Positions 25,627-35,600 of a stretch of DNA of 64,000 nt are shown piece by piece. The position numbers were made by a program, and so were the translations under genes. The first letter of the stretch is position 1, and the number at the start of each line of letters is the position of its first letter. Source of the stretch: Loxodes magnus (Eukaryota; Ciliophora; Karyorelictea; Loxodida; Loxodidae); the NCBI GenBank assembly GCA_946699065.1, contig CAMPDV010000006.1, positions 186,001 through 250,000 of the forward strand, given 5' to 3'. The notes under the pieces were generated by a model. It ran no database searches and was not told the DNA's origin. It worked only from the letters and a program-made list of their open reading frames with translations.

Positions 25627-25990
25627 TTCAATATTAATATTTAATATTTAAAAAAATGTTCTCATACTTCTTTTTGCATTCTATTCGTCCAATGAGTAGC
25701 TTCAGTTTCTTCGAATGGAGGAACTATTTATTAAAAATTATTCTTGATTCAAAAATCTAATGCTCCAGACTTCTTAAATAAGATTCAAATAAGATTAGTA
25801 TTCAAGTAATTAGTAGGCCCGTTAATCAAACATTCATAACGTTCATAATGCTAGCGAGAACTCTCGGGCACGTTAGACTTGTCTCTTCCGAACTTTTTAC
25901 ATTTCACCTTATTAGTATCTAGTACATATTACTTACAATGCAGTTACATTACAGCAGATTACCTACTAGTACTCCTGACCACGGCCTACA
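25594..25990 (-). mobile_element. SINE-like element with 3' stem-loop, copy B
   Basis: Read on the minus strand: a GC-richer body (GTAGGTAATCTG, TGCATTG, GAGACAAGTCTAACG, then GTTCTCGCTAGCA) matching the elements at 50.2 and 50.6 kb, then an AT-rich linker ending AATATTAATATTGAAAGAG, then the stem-loop at 25594-25626. An ATTTATGAATATTTAATT tail follows. The body is quite diverged from the 50-kb copies, so this is an old insertion. It directly abuts the unrelated GC-rich element at 25258. Confidence 0.55.
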
Positions 25991-26024
25991 TTTATCTTTT
26001 TTTATTTTAATTTTAAAATATTGT

Positions 26025-28690
26025 AATAAAAGAAGCATTATTTAATTATCTTTCAAGATTTAATATTTTCTTTGATTTATATATTTTCATGTTTATTTAA
26101 AGAATTTAGTGTTATTTGAATTTGATAATTATTATTGAATCTCTATTAAATAATAACTTTAAGATACTTTTTCTATTATTTTATTTATCATTTTAATTCA
26201 TTTTTTCATTTTTATTCTTTTTTTTTCTTTGCTGAATTTATTATTTATAATACACTATTTCATTCTTTACTTTTCTAAATTAATTATTCCTTTTCTAATT
26301 TTTCTACGAATTTTTTATTTTTTTATGATTAATTTCGCTTGTAACTAAATTTTATTTTTCCTAAAATTAAATCCATAATAATTTATTTTAAAAGTTCAAG
26401 ATATTTTATTTATTCAAGAACTACATAATTTAATAATATTAAATTATCATTTTAATATAAAAAGCTATGTTTTAGTTATACTTCAAATTAAAAATACATA
26501 AGTTTTATTTTAAGTCTTATGATATTAACTATATTTATATTTTTAATAAAATGATCTCGTATTTGATATTACTTTAGTTGGAAATAATCTAAGTTTGTAT
26601 TTTATAGCAATTACTAAATTGAAAATAATAAAAAGAAAAATTATCCTTATTATAATATAATTTGTTGGTAGAATACATTAAAGCTAGTTTAATGTTTAGT
26701 GAATACATTATATTCTATAAATAATTATGAATGTTTGATATCTAAAATGGAAAAAAGATTAAAATTTATCTTATTACTATTTATTTATTTGATCTGATTT
26801 TAAGAAATTTAATTTTTTTTTAAATTATTTTTCATGTTCATAATTTTTCTCCTTTTATAAAACTTCTTATAAACTTTCTACTGAAATCAGGCTAACTCTC
26901 AGTAACCATATGTCCTGCTTTCATCACAATTACCTCTGTTAAATTTTGATATGATTTTGTATATCCTATTATAGTTTGATTTAGATATATTGGTCTTCTT
27001 GCTATCTTATTATATTCCGTTTGTCCATTTCATTTTAGCTTTTTAACAAATTCTTCCCAACCAGCATATGTTACAATGATATCGTCCTGTCCTACATATA
27101 ATAATACTTTAATGTTTTAAAGCAAATAATCAAAAAAATCCACATAAGATACCATGATATCGCTTATATAATTTTAAAAAACGATTCTTGTACATGTTTC
27201 TGTTGATTTAGCCTAAGGAACTCCTAAATTCCTTTTAGTTATGGGATTGTTAAAAAAATTTAAAATTGTAAGATCATCTAATGGAATATTGTACTATCTA
27301 GAATTATAAACATCGATGTTATAAGTTCAATTATTAATCAAATCTAATTCCTATTCTCATAAATGGTTTGCTTTTAAATAATCTCCCTATTGCATAGCTA
27401 CAATAGCTTGATCTGTTAATCCTTACAGAATTCCAGATTATCTTATTGTTACTAGCCCTAGAGAAAACATTTAATCAGCGTTATGAATTATTTAGTTGAT
27501 AGGATCATGCCATCCATCTCCTACACCTATTCCTTTTAAGTTATCTCAATCTCCTGACTTTAGTAAAGTGTATGCATATGTTGGAGTTCAGTGGCCTGCA
27601 TAACTAGTTCCCCATAAATACATAGGTAATTAAAACCAATCAGGATGCATTTTTCTAATATTACCCATTGCTATTAGAAAATGTTCAGCACTTTGCCAAG
27701 TTGTTGTAGTAAACGGTCCAGAACCTCTAGTTGAGTATCCAGTTCCAATAGGCTAATCTATAAAAAGAAGATCATAATATTCAGCCCATGAATTTGCACT
27801 CTTATATGTTTAGTTGTTTTTTGGATCAATCTAAATTGGACTAACTAGTTCATATACGCCATCAATTGCAGAACCACATCCCGGACCTCCAGCTGTTCAA
27901 ACTATTAACGCTTGAGCAGGTTAATTAATAGAAGGAATATACCAGTAAAACAAAGCTGATCCATACAATTTCTAGACAGTTGCATATCCACTTACAGTAT
28001 TTATTCCAGCAAAGGTATTTTCAACAGAAGTATCTTCATATATTAAGATATCCTAACTTTAAAAGTTCTTTTTGAACTAACCAAAATCTTTTCTGAAAAC
28101 AAATTTAACTTGTGCTTAATCAAATAAAACGAAAAAGAAAAATAAAAAGTGTTTTAATATCATTATTAAAAATAATGAAAAGGAAGTAAAAGCAAAAGTT
28201 TCCATTAAAAATATTTTTTTAATATAAAAAATAAAATTTAAAAATAAATATTTTTTAATAATTCGCTTTTCATCTTTTTAAAATAAATTTTAGAAATTTA
28301 AATTTTACCTTTTTATTATTTTTGTTAAACTTATTGTTACTTTTTTTAATTTAAATTTTATTTTAGTTTAATTTTTGATTTTTATGATGCGTTAAAATAT
28401 TTATGATAAAAGATTTATGATGGAACTTAAAGGGTTTTAATTAAAACTAAAATAAAGAATATAAATATTCTTAAAAAGAAATGTTTTATAATAAAAATAT
28501 GTATAATTGAATTTCATAAAGTATGCTAAATAAGAGAAGAAAACTGAATAAAATTATTTGATTTAAAATGATTTAAAAATAAAATGGAATATTAAATTTG
28601 TTTTTACTTAAAAAAGTAGCTTAAAAAATCTAAATATGAAATACTCTTTGCTTAATATTTTTTATTCGATTTTAAAAACAATTTATAGCG
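26025..28690. repeat. Duplicated 2.6-kb block, copy 1
   Basis: From TAAAAGAAGCATTATTTAATTA to the region around CTAAATATGAAATACTCTTTG this DNA matches 37385-39960 base by base, with substitutions and small indels spread over coding and non-coding parts. The block contains the whole serine carboxypeptidase gene with about 0.8 kb downstream and 0.5 kb upstream. The direct orientation and 11.4 kb distance point to a segmental duplication. Outside the gene the block is AT-rich with no other feature seen. Confidence 0.85.
26838..28205 (-). CDS. Secreted serine carboxypeptidase (S10 family)
   Basis: A 455-residue intact gene. Residues 1-31 form a hydrophobic signal peptide. S10 landmarks follow in order: SGYATV (72-77), FYWY, LIVWTAGGPGCGS (100-112), catalytic Ser201 in GTSYAG, GIGVGDGWHDP (226-235), catalytic Asp375 in VGQDDIIV and catalytic His432 in KAGHMV. 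It should remove C-terminal residues from peptides in the lysosome/phagosome or outside the cell. Six Trp are encoded by TGA (103, 206, 220, 283, 293, 392) and seven by TGG; TAA and TAG supply most Gln. The reading frame runs without intron to TTA TGA ACA TGA. Residue assignments come from family knowledge; the reading is direct. Confidence 0.93.
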
Positions 28691-28932
28691 ATAAATCAGA
28701 AAATATAGAATATATGAGAAAATATGAAAAATAAGGATTTAAATATATTTTTAGAATGAAAAAATTAATATTTTTGTTATTAAATATATACAGTTCGCAT
28801 TCTTTAATTAATACTTATAACATCTTTATAATGTTTATAAATTGGCCCCTTATTAAATATAATATATCGTATATTAAGAAAAAAATATTTGCTGAAATAA
28901 AAAGAATATGCGTATCCCGTATATAATATAAA
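28206..28932. other. AT-rich intergenic stretch
   Basis: Divergent intergenic region between the minus-strand carboxypeptidase gene and the plus-strand zinc-knuckle gene. Its first ~0.5 kb belongs to the duplicated block. No further feature is seen. Confidence 0.5.
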
Positions 28933-29953
28933 ATGCTGGCTTCAAGAAGGGTTTTTTTACTACCTCCTCAGAACAGGAGAGAAAGCCAGAATCACATATT
29001 CTCACCACATCTTTTTCAACTTAACTCTCTTCTTAATAAAAATAACCAGAACTATCTAATAGATTAGAAGAACTTATAAAAAATACTAGCTCCTACAAAT
29101 TAAAATAAAATGGATTTATTCCATAAAAGGACAAGTAAGAACTGAGATAAAAATTCAGAACAGAAAAGTTAGCACAGCTCTCAACATCTCCATTGAAAAC
29201 TGAAAAAAGAGACCACTCAACTGGATCTATAAAATTTAAAGAAAAAATAAATATAAACGAAGAAGGTAAAGTACGATAATTAAATGTAAATCCTATTACC
29301 CTTGATTTAGACAATACCGAAATAGACAAAATGGACTCTGAGTAGATGAAACAGCTGATTTATCAACTTATTAGAAACATAAAAAAACTCGAAGAGGAAT
29401 TAAACTCCCAGAAGGAAGAGATGCTTGTATTAAGTCAGGATTTGATAAATCATGAAGATAATGATGGAGCTCATATGGTAAACCGAAGAGCTAAAGTAGG
29501 AGCTTATGAGCAAATTGCAAGTTTAGAGAATGATATTTGAATAATGCAAGAGTAAGACGAGAAAAATTGAGTAAAATTAGATTCAAGACTCAAATTAATA
29601 GAAAAAAACCTGTAGAAGCCTTCTAAAGAACTCCAATGGAAATAGAGAAAAAAGAAAAGATATTTCCTAGAGCAAGAAAAAGGTGCTATATTTGCAACAG
29701 CACTTGGCATTTATGGCGGAAATGTTCCCAACAGAAAAAAATAAGAATGAATATCTGGAGAAATGCTAACTAATAGCAACTGAAGTAGCGAGCATCGGAA
29801 TTCTTCCCGTCGGGAAATTGGAAAATCTGGAAAAAAAATATTCAAATCAGATTATTCAAAAGAGAGAAATCAAGGGAAAAGAGCAATGCAAGGACAGAAC
29901 ATGCAGGAACGGAGATTTTATACATTTAAAACTTCAATTAGGCTGGAAAGTGA
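28933..29953 (+). pseudogene. Zinc-knuckle/coiled-coil family member, frameshifted
   Basis: Family layout: N-terminal GFKKGFF motif right after the ATG, KFRTEKLAQLS segment (about 29147), coiled coil from MDSEQMKQLIYQL (29331) to LKLIEKN, TPMEIEKKEK linker, zinc knuckle CYICNSTWHLWRKC (29684-29725, CX2CX4HX4C), and an R/K-rich tail ending at TGA 29951. Two frame breaks, both equal to one missing base: one straight after the ATG, where ATG-CTGGC would read M-x-G with one more base as in the paralog at 45516, and one between coiled coil and knuckle, in or near A AAA AAC at 29603-29609. In this copy the knuckle Trp is TGG, while the paralog at 35601 uses TGA. It may be a decaying copy, a gene with base-calling errors, or one that uses frameshifting. 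Confidence 0.7.
29684..29725 (+). other. Zinc knuckle (CX2CX4HX4C)
   Basis: Residues C-Y-I-C-N-S-T-W-H-L-W-R-K-C, with all four metal ligands present. Such CCHC knuckles bind single-stranded nucleic acid in retroviral Gag and in many RNA-binding proteins. Confidence 0.85.
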
Positions 29954-30229
29954 ACAGTTATTTTAACGATTAATGATTAAAGATCTATAGAGTTAATCTA
30001 CAAATAATATCCAATTTATCAATTGTATTAACTGAGCTTATTTCAGTATTCAAGAAGTTAAAGATTTGGATAGTATCTAATCTTTTTATTTAACCCTCAA
30101 ACTTCTTTAATGGGTTTAGACCTTTTATTACACCTATTTTTCTTAGATAGAAAATGTTAATCAATCATACTGACCAATTTACTGATTAAGTATGATTTTA
30201 GATAATATAATATTTAGAATTATCGTCAT

Positions 30230-30735
30230 TATCTATTTAAAAGATACAAAATCTATTATTGAAATAAAAAAATAACAAAAAGCAAAAACTCAAAAAACCT
30301 TAAATAATCTAGAATATGTTGACTCATTTGAAGAGATCTAAAGTGAAATAAGTTATATCTAATAATATGCTGAATATAATATAAGCTGAAATAAATGGAT
30401 TAAAGAAAAAAGAAAAGCCATTTTTAATAAAGTTTTTAGATTAAAATTTTGGTCATAAACATAGTGAAAATTATATTTTTAACTTTTATTGTCTAAACAA
30501 TTATAATAATATGAATTATAATAATATATCAAAATAAGCATAAGTATATATTAATAGTAGAATAAAATAATAAGAATAATATAAATAAGAAGAATAATAA
30601 TACTTATAATAATAATAATTCTATCAATAATTAAAATAACAATACAAAAAATAATATCAAAAATAATAGCAATAATATAAATTAATGTAATATCAATAAA
30701 AACCTAAATTAATTAAAATATTAATAATATAAAAA
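30230..30735 (+). pseudogene. Possible Gln/Tyr-rich coiled-coil coding remnant
   Basis: Two plus-strand frames look protein-like. The first (about 30270-30430) reads KTQKTLNNLEYVDSFEEIQ and on into a coil. The second (about 30530-30720) reads as a Q/Y-rich tract with QQYLQQQQFYQQLKQQY, in which nearly all Gln are TAA or TAG. They are in different frames, so a break or intron would be needed to join them. Without a homolog it cannot be told from AT-rich repeat DNA that happens to read as Gln. Confidence 0.25.
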
Positions 30736-30752
30736 TATAAAAAAATTAATTA

Positions 30753-31063
30753 ATTAATTTCAACTAAAAAAGTTTTTGGACCGGAAATTCCTTTCCGATT
30801 TCACGACCCGACGCTCTCTTTTTATGGAATAACGGGGATATCCTGTTGTGCTCCAGGCACAGCTGCCAGGGAGCTCCATCGCTATGAGCAGCCAGGCTTC
30901 AAGCTCCTACCAAGAGCGGATAATCTCAAAGACAGTCTTCCCTTCAGAAAATGACTCTGACCAGGGACTTTCTTAGCGACAGGAAAGGTACTTGTTCCTA
31001 GCCATAAAACCAGAAAGTGTTGTCATGAAGGTCATTCTCAGCTCCCACCATCTTTTCAATTAT
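30753..31063 (+). ncRNA. GC-rich ~300-bp interspersed element, copy 2
   Basis: Diverged copy of the element at 25258-25572, with the same ends (TTTCAACTAAAAAAG ... CACCATCTTTTCAATTATA) and conserved blocks ATAACGGGGATATCC, CACAGCTGCCAGGGAGCTCC and AAGAGCGGATAATCTCAA. The GGAAA/TTTCC hairpin is kept while its loop changes from CTCC to TTCC. It lies about 90 bp upstream of the zinc-knuckle gene at 31151. Confidence 0.5.
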
Positions 31064-31150
31064 ATAAAAAAAAATTAAATTTAAAATATAAATAATAATA
31101 ATAATATAAACTTTAAAAAATATCAATAATAATTAAAAAAATTAAAAAAA

Positions 31151-31979
31151 ATGGAAAATAAGAAAGAAAACTGAAGCAAAGAAAGTCAGGAAGCTTGCAC
31201 AAAAACAAATATAATGTCAAATAAAAGAACTTACTAACCCTAACTCTCCTCCAGCAGCAAAAGGAAAATACCTTTAAGGGAACACTGAGGAGCAAGAATT
31301 TGATGCAATAGAATCGTTAAGTAATCAAGTTTGACTTATGAAGAAAAATTTCTAAAATTAGGATGAAGCAATATTTAATTTTGCGAAAAGATAAAGGAAA
31401 TCCTAAATAAAATTGAAGAACTTATCAGAAAGCCAACTGCTTGAGGAACAAACGGATATAAAGTCAAGTAGTGATCAAGGAACAGCTCTGACTATAATCT
31501 TAATCTAAATAGAACAAAGTTGACATAATGGATATTGAATAAGATTAATAAACATAGAACAAATAGAATTAGTAAGAATAAAAATAATAATAGAATCTTA
31601 TAACTAGAATAGAAAGATAGGGAATCACTTATACCCGGAATTCAAGCCTAAAATCATCAAATATAGAAAATGCTGATTCTGCCACTAAAAAAACCATTTA
31701 CTGAAAACCTGCTAAAATTTTAAGCAACAAAAGAGAAAAGAAGACTAAATAACGTGAAGAGAACTTACAAGGCTATACGTAACTCGTAATGGAGTATTCA
31801 AGAAGAAAACTTTCAACGGATCAAGGAGATTATCATAATGGTTACCTCCCACATAAAAAATTTGGCGTTGATTTCCACCACGTTAAAAAAATGGGTGCGA
31901 GAACCTGGTTTAGATTCCATGGAATGCAAAATTTTTTTAACTTTTATTTTACTTTTCTATTATAAATAAATAAATTTGA
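31151..31979 (+). pseudogene. Zinc-knuckle family member, frame break near 5' end
   Basis: ATG (MENKKENWSKES) opens one frame; the family-like body is in the +1 frame: SPPAAKGKYLQGN, a coiled-coil region EEQEFDAIESLSNQVWLMKK, then the knuckle CWFCHQKNHLLKTC at 31671-31712 (CX2CX4HX4C; its Trp is TGA) and a basic tail with RELTRLYVTRNGVFKKK. The first in-frame TGA not inside the conserved part is at 31977, at the edge of the stem-loop. All four zinc ligands are intact, so the body may still be functional with a different start or a small intron. Confidence 0.6.
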
Positions 31980-31983
31980 TTAT

Positions 31984-32016
31984 AGAGCGCGTAGCACCTC
32001 GTTGGTGCGCAGTTCT
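31984..32016 (-). repeat. Conserved stem-loop (2 of 6)
   Basis: AGAGCGCGTAGCACC-TCGTT-GGTGCGCAGTTCT: the clearest version, with CACC/GGTG, GCG/CGC and an AGAGC/GTTCT stem (one G-T pair). On the minus strand it is followed by ATTTATTTATTTAT. Confidence 0.65.
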
Positions 32017-32117
32017 TTATAATAATAAAAAATCCATAAATATACCATTAATATCAATAACATAAATATAAGTAAAATATACTATCACATAAAAAAATAA
32101 TTAATAAATGAGATTAT

Positions 32118-32400
32118 AGAGCGCGTAGCACATCAATGGTGCTCAGCTCTTTAATAAAGATTTTAAAATTTAAAAAAATCCTTGCTTATATTTTCCACAG
32201 TGCTAGCATCTTGGGTTTTGTCTTCTATAGGGTCGCGATCAGAATGCTACCCAAAGAGACCTTAGTATCTGGCATCTTTCATTATTAATGCTACTTGATG
32301 CTTCTTTGATCTTTTCTTGTCTTCTCTTCTCTTGGCTGGTTCTTCACCTGGTACTAGAGTTAAAGTCAGTTTCAGTTGGAGGATTATTCCTCCCTATTTA
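32118..32400 (-). mobile_element. SINE-like element, unrelated body with same 3' stem-loop
   Basis: On the minus strand a GC-richer 230-bp body ends in the stem-loop 32118-32150 and an ATTTATTAATTATTTT tail. One frame of the body reads PRCQHCGKYKQ, the first half of a CCHC knuckle (CX2C only). The body differs from the 25.6/50-kb elements, so the stem-loop and tail are shared by different bodies. It may be a truncated retroposed transcript of a zinc-knuckle gene. Confidence 0.45.
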
Positions 32401-32435
32401 TTTATAATATGATAATAATAATATTTTTATTGATT

Positions 32436-33151
32436 TCAACATTTTTCTGCCAATGATAATTTCACTGTGATTAAATATTTATTGTTTAAAAAATAATTTA
32501 CTTTTTGTTTCCTTTTATCTTCACTTTCTTGTTTTGACTAATTTAAGTTTTTTTTCTCGTGATATACTTAAAAGTCAAGTCCCAATTATTTTCTATTGAG
32601 GTAAATAATTTTTTATTAGATCCAGGAAGCTATTTTATTTTTTAATTTTTTTTCTTTTATTTAAAGCTCCATAATCGAAGTAATTCTGAATAAGTTTTTT
32701 CATTATATTTTTATTTTATTTTCCTTTCATTAAATTTGGTTACAACTCAACATATTATATCCTAACCTCTTGCACTATCAGCAATTTGTTTCACTTCGGT
32801 AGATAAATTATTTTATTATAGGTTGGTGTTCTATTTCCATTTGGCAATTTATATTTAGAGTTGTTCTGGCTTATAGTTTCTTATTTTTCCAATCTCTTTA
32901 ATTCTATTCTGTTTGTAAATTTCTCCTTTAGAATTATTACAAGGAAGGATTTTCAATTTAATTTCTATCTTAAATTTTAGATTTAAGATTTTTAAATTTT
33001 CATAGAACTTATCGAATCTAAATCCGTTAATAAAAAGCACTAGATGTCTTTGCTAACTTTTATTCTCCATTTAAAGGACGAAAAAATTCGTTGACAATAC
33101 CTTACTAAGAGTTACTATATTATTTTTAGAAATATCTGCTATTTCTTACAT
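32436..33151 (-). pseudogene. Zinc-knuckle family member with His-to-Tyr knuckle
   Basis: Minus-strand coiled-coil-type frame from ATG 33151 (QNRIKEIGKIRNYKPEQL near 32860), then a -1 frame change into MEIEHQPIIKQ (family MEIE motif) and the knuckle CWQCKRLGYNMLSC at 32742-32783. Cys1, Cys2 and Cys4 are present and correctly spaced, but the histidine is Tyr (TAT for CAT), so zinc binding is probably lost. The knuckle Trp is TGA. The tail is Lys-rich; the first TGA taken as stop is at 32436, which is uncertain. Confidence 0.55.
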
Positions 33152-33723
33152 GCCAATTTAAACCCCCTGATACCATTAGCTGATTGTCATTTGAATGACT
33201 ACAGATTAGAAAAATCCGAATTTAACTATAAAGAGCTTATTAATAAATCTATTATAAATTCCCAAATTATTTTATTTAGAATTTAAAGGTATTTATATAG
33301 GTTTAAAAATAATTATATGAAAAATATATATAAACAAATTATTACTTTTTTAATATTTTTACTATATGAGTCTTAAGAATTATTTTCTTTTATGCATTAT
33401 TTCAATTTTTTATAAATAGTTATTTCGTAATAGCTGGTATATTAAATAATAAATATTTAATTACCTTTTATAATCTTAATAGACTTGTGAAAATTAATGA
33501 TTATTGAATATTTTAGTTCATTTCTATAGCCATTAATTTATGGAATCAAAATTACTTTTCTTTACTCTGATGAAGATATTTTTGAACAATTTAATTTAAT
33601 TTATTATTTTTATTAGATTTCATTTTTAAATTAATTTAAATTAAAAATAGAAAAATAATATTAAAAATTTCCTAATTTAGTCTTGAATTATTAACTAATG
33701 AAAATATTAAGTAGATAAAAAGC

Positions 33724-34752
33724 TCAGAATTAAAAACTTCCAGTAGTTATTAAGTATAAGCCATATTATCCTTACGAGAAATTATGTTTGAAGATAATCT
33801 CTCAGCCTAATCTTTAGGTAATACCAGATTACCATTTACTCTGCAATTCAATGTAGATATTGAAGTCGATTAGACTCTAATCTTCTTAATCAAAACTTCA
33901 TCTTTCCGGAATAATTAATAGGTATGTCATATCTCTAAATAATCCAAAGGTTTTATTTAGCCAAAATATCAACTTGGAGTTTGACTTCTTATACCATTCT
34001 CCTTCTGAATCTTGCTTAATTATCTCCTTTATTTAGATTTAATATTTTAACAGTAATAAATATATATATTATAGCTTCATTAAATCATTAAGCTAATCTG
34101 TTTATAATACCTTTTATTTTTTATAGAGAAGAAGTAAAGAATTAAAAAAATTAGCTAATTTTAGATCTTTAAAGGATCAAACATGGATTCAATATAATGA
34201 GAAAAAATAGATAAATTTTTATTTAAAATTTTTAAATAAAAAGCTTTAAGATATCTTTATTTGCATTTACAGCTTCCTTAAAAAATAAACTCGGTAATGC
34301 TTTTTTTATAATCTCGTCTTAATCTCACGATTTTTCAGTTTAAATTTGATCTTTTACTTTTTAACTTATTCCATATTTTATTTTTCATTTCCAATAACTC
34401 AAATCTTCTTTATATCAACTTCTAATGAAATTTCTCTTGCTTTAAATCTAAGTACTCCTTATTAAAATCTTGGAAATTATTTTATTAATATAAAGAAATA
34501 TATATACTATAAAAATTTTATTAAGAGTGTAATAAACTAATACGCAATAGACTTCATTAAGTTTGCTTTTGTAATCTTAAATTTGTATTATTAAAAATAA
34601 AAGAAATGTTTAATCATATATTTATCATTGTAATACCAAAATTGAATATAATATTTTTTCATTTGCGCATAATCAAGTTTATTTTCTCATTTAATGATAA
34701 TATTTTTAATTTTTTTAAGAATCTCAATTGCCTAATTTTCTAATTTTTTCAT
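33724..34752 (-). CDS. Hypothetical protein
   Basis: A 342-codon frame from ATG to TGA on the minus strand, with Gln from TAA/TAG and several TGA as Trp. The C-terminal third (about 33724-34010) is less AT-rich than its flanks and reads like a real protein (KQDSEGEWYKKSNSK, LLIIPERWSFDQEDQSLIDF, GITQRLGWEII). The N-terminal half is low-complexity K/I/F/Y and could be chance. I recognise no domain. Openness alone means little under this code. Confidence 0.35.
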
Positions 34753-35600
34753 TCTTTTTTTGCTTTTTTTTAGTAATATATCGTATATATTTATATACTC
34801 ATTATTTTAAATTGTTTTTATTTCGATTGAATTTAAAAATAAATTTTTTTATTTAAATGTAATTTTTTACTTTTTTGTATAATATGCCTTTTTTTCAAAT
34901 CCTACTAAGTAAATAAATAAAAAGTAATTTCTTTAAGCTTTATTCTTCTTAAATTAAACTTTTTCATTTCAATTTTTTATTATTTCAATATTAAAATGAG
35001 ATATGAATGTGTTCCATAGCAAGTACTTCTACAAGATAATGATTATTATTTTATTTTTGATTAAATTTTACTTAGTAAAGTAGTATAATTATCTACTGTA
35101 ATTATATTATCTGTTGAGATTTTTTTTTTCTATATATTTCAAAAAACTTCAATTTTAATAGCAAATTTAATCTAATTAAGCATAAAAAGATTAGGGTTAT
35201 AAGAAATCAATTTTGATATAGTAAGAGATGATTTTTATTACATCTTTTTGACTGAAAAATATTGATAAGAGGAATTTAAAATGTGAAATTTTCATCTAAC
35301 TTCAATTCAAACCGAAAAGAGTAATTTTGAAATAAAAATATTTGAATGCATATAGAAGAATGATAAAAAATAGATTTAAGATAGAACTTTTAAACTATTA
35401 AATATATCTAAGCATCCAAATATTTTTGCTCTTATCTACATTTTTATCTTTAATTAATTAAACTTTATTGAAATCAACATTTTTTAAATATATAATATAC
35501 TGATATATATTTATTTTTATTTATATGATTTCATTATCAAATAGAAAAAATATTAGCTATATAAAATTATTTTTACAATTAATTTAAGAGTAAAAAAAAG
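34753..35600. other. AT-rich intergenic stretch
   Basis: Very AT-rich, with many T- and A-runs; no gene or repeat recognised. It ends immediately upstream of the start codon of the zinc-knuckle gene at 35601 (leader AGAGTAAAAAAAAG-ATG). Confidence 0.5.

Noticed and set aside
25830-25990. tRNA gene in the GC-richer stretch
   Set aside because: No cloverleaf, A box or B box could be fitted; the stretch aligns with the SINE-like bodies at 50.2 and 50.6 kb.
29331-29540. Start of the zinc-knuckle gene at MDSEQMK (29331) or the next Met
   Set aside because: The frame continues upstream with GFKKGFF and KFRTEK segments shared with paralogs and with the type A fossil, so the start lies near 28933.
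33724-34260. Similarity of a minus-strand segment (SFKDLKLANFFNSLL) to ribosomal protein S7
   Set aside because: A few residues can be lined up with the S7 N-terminal region, but the rest does not fit, so no function is assigned.
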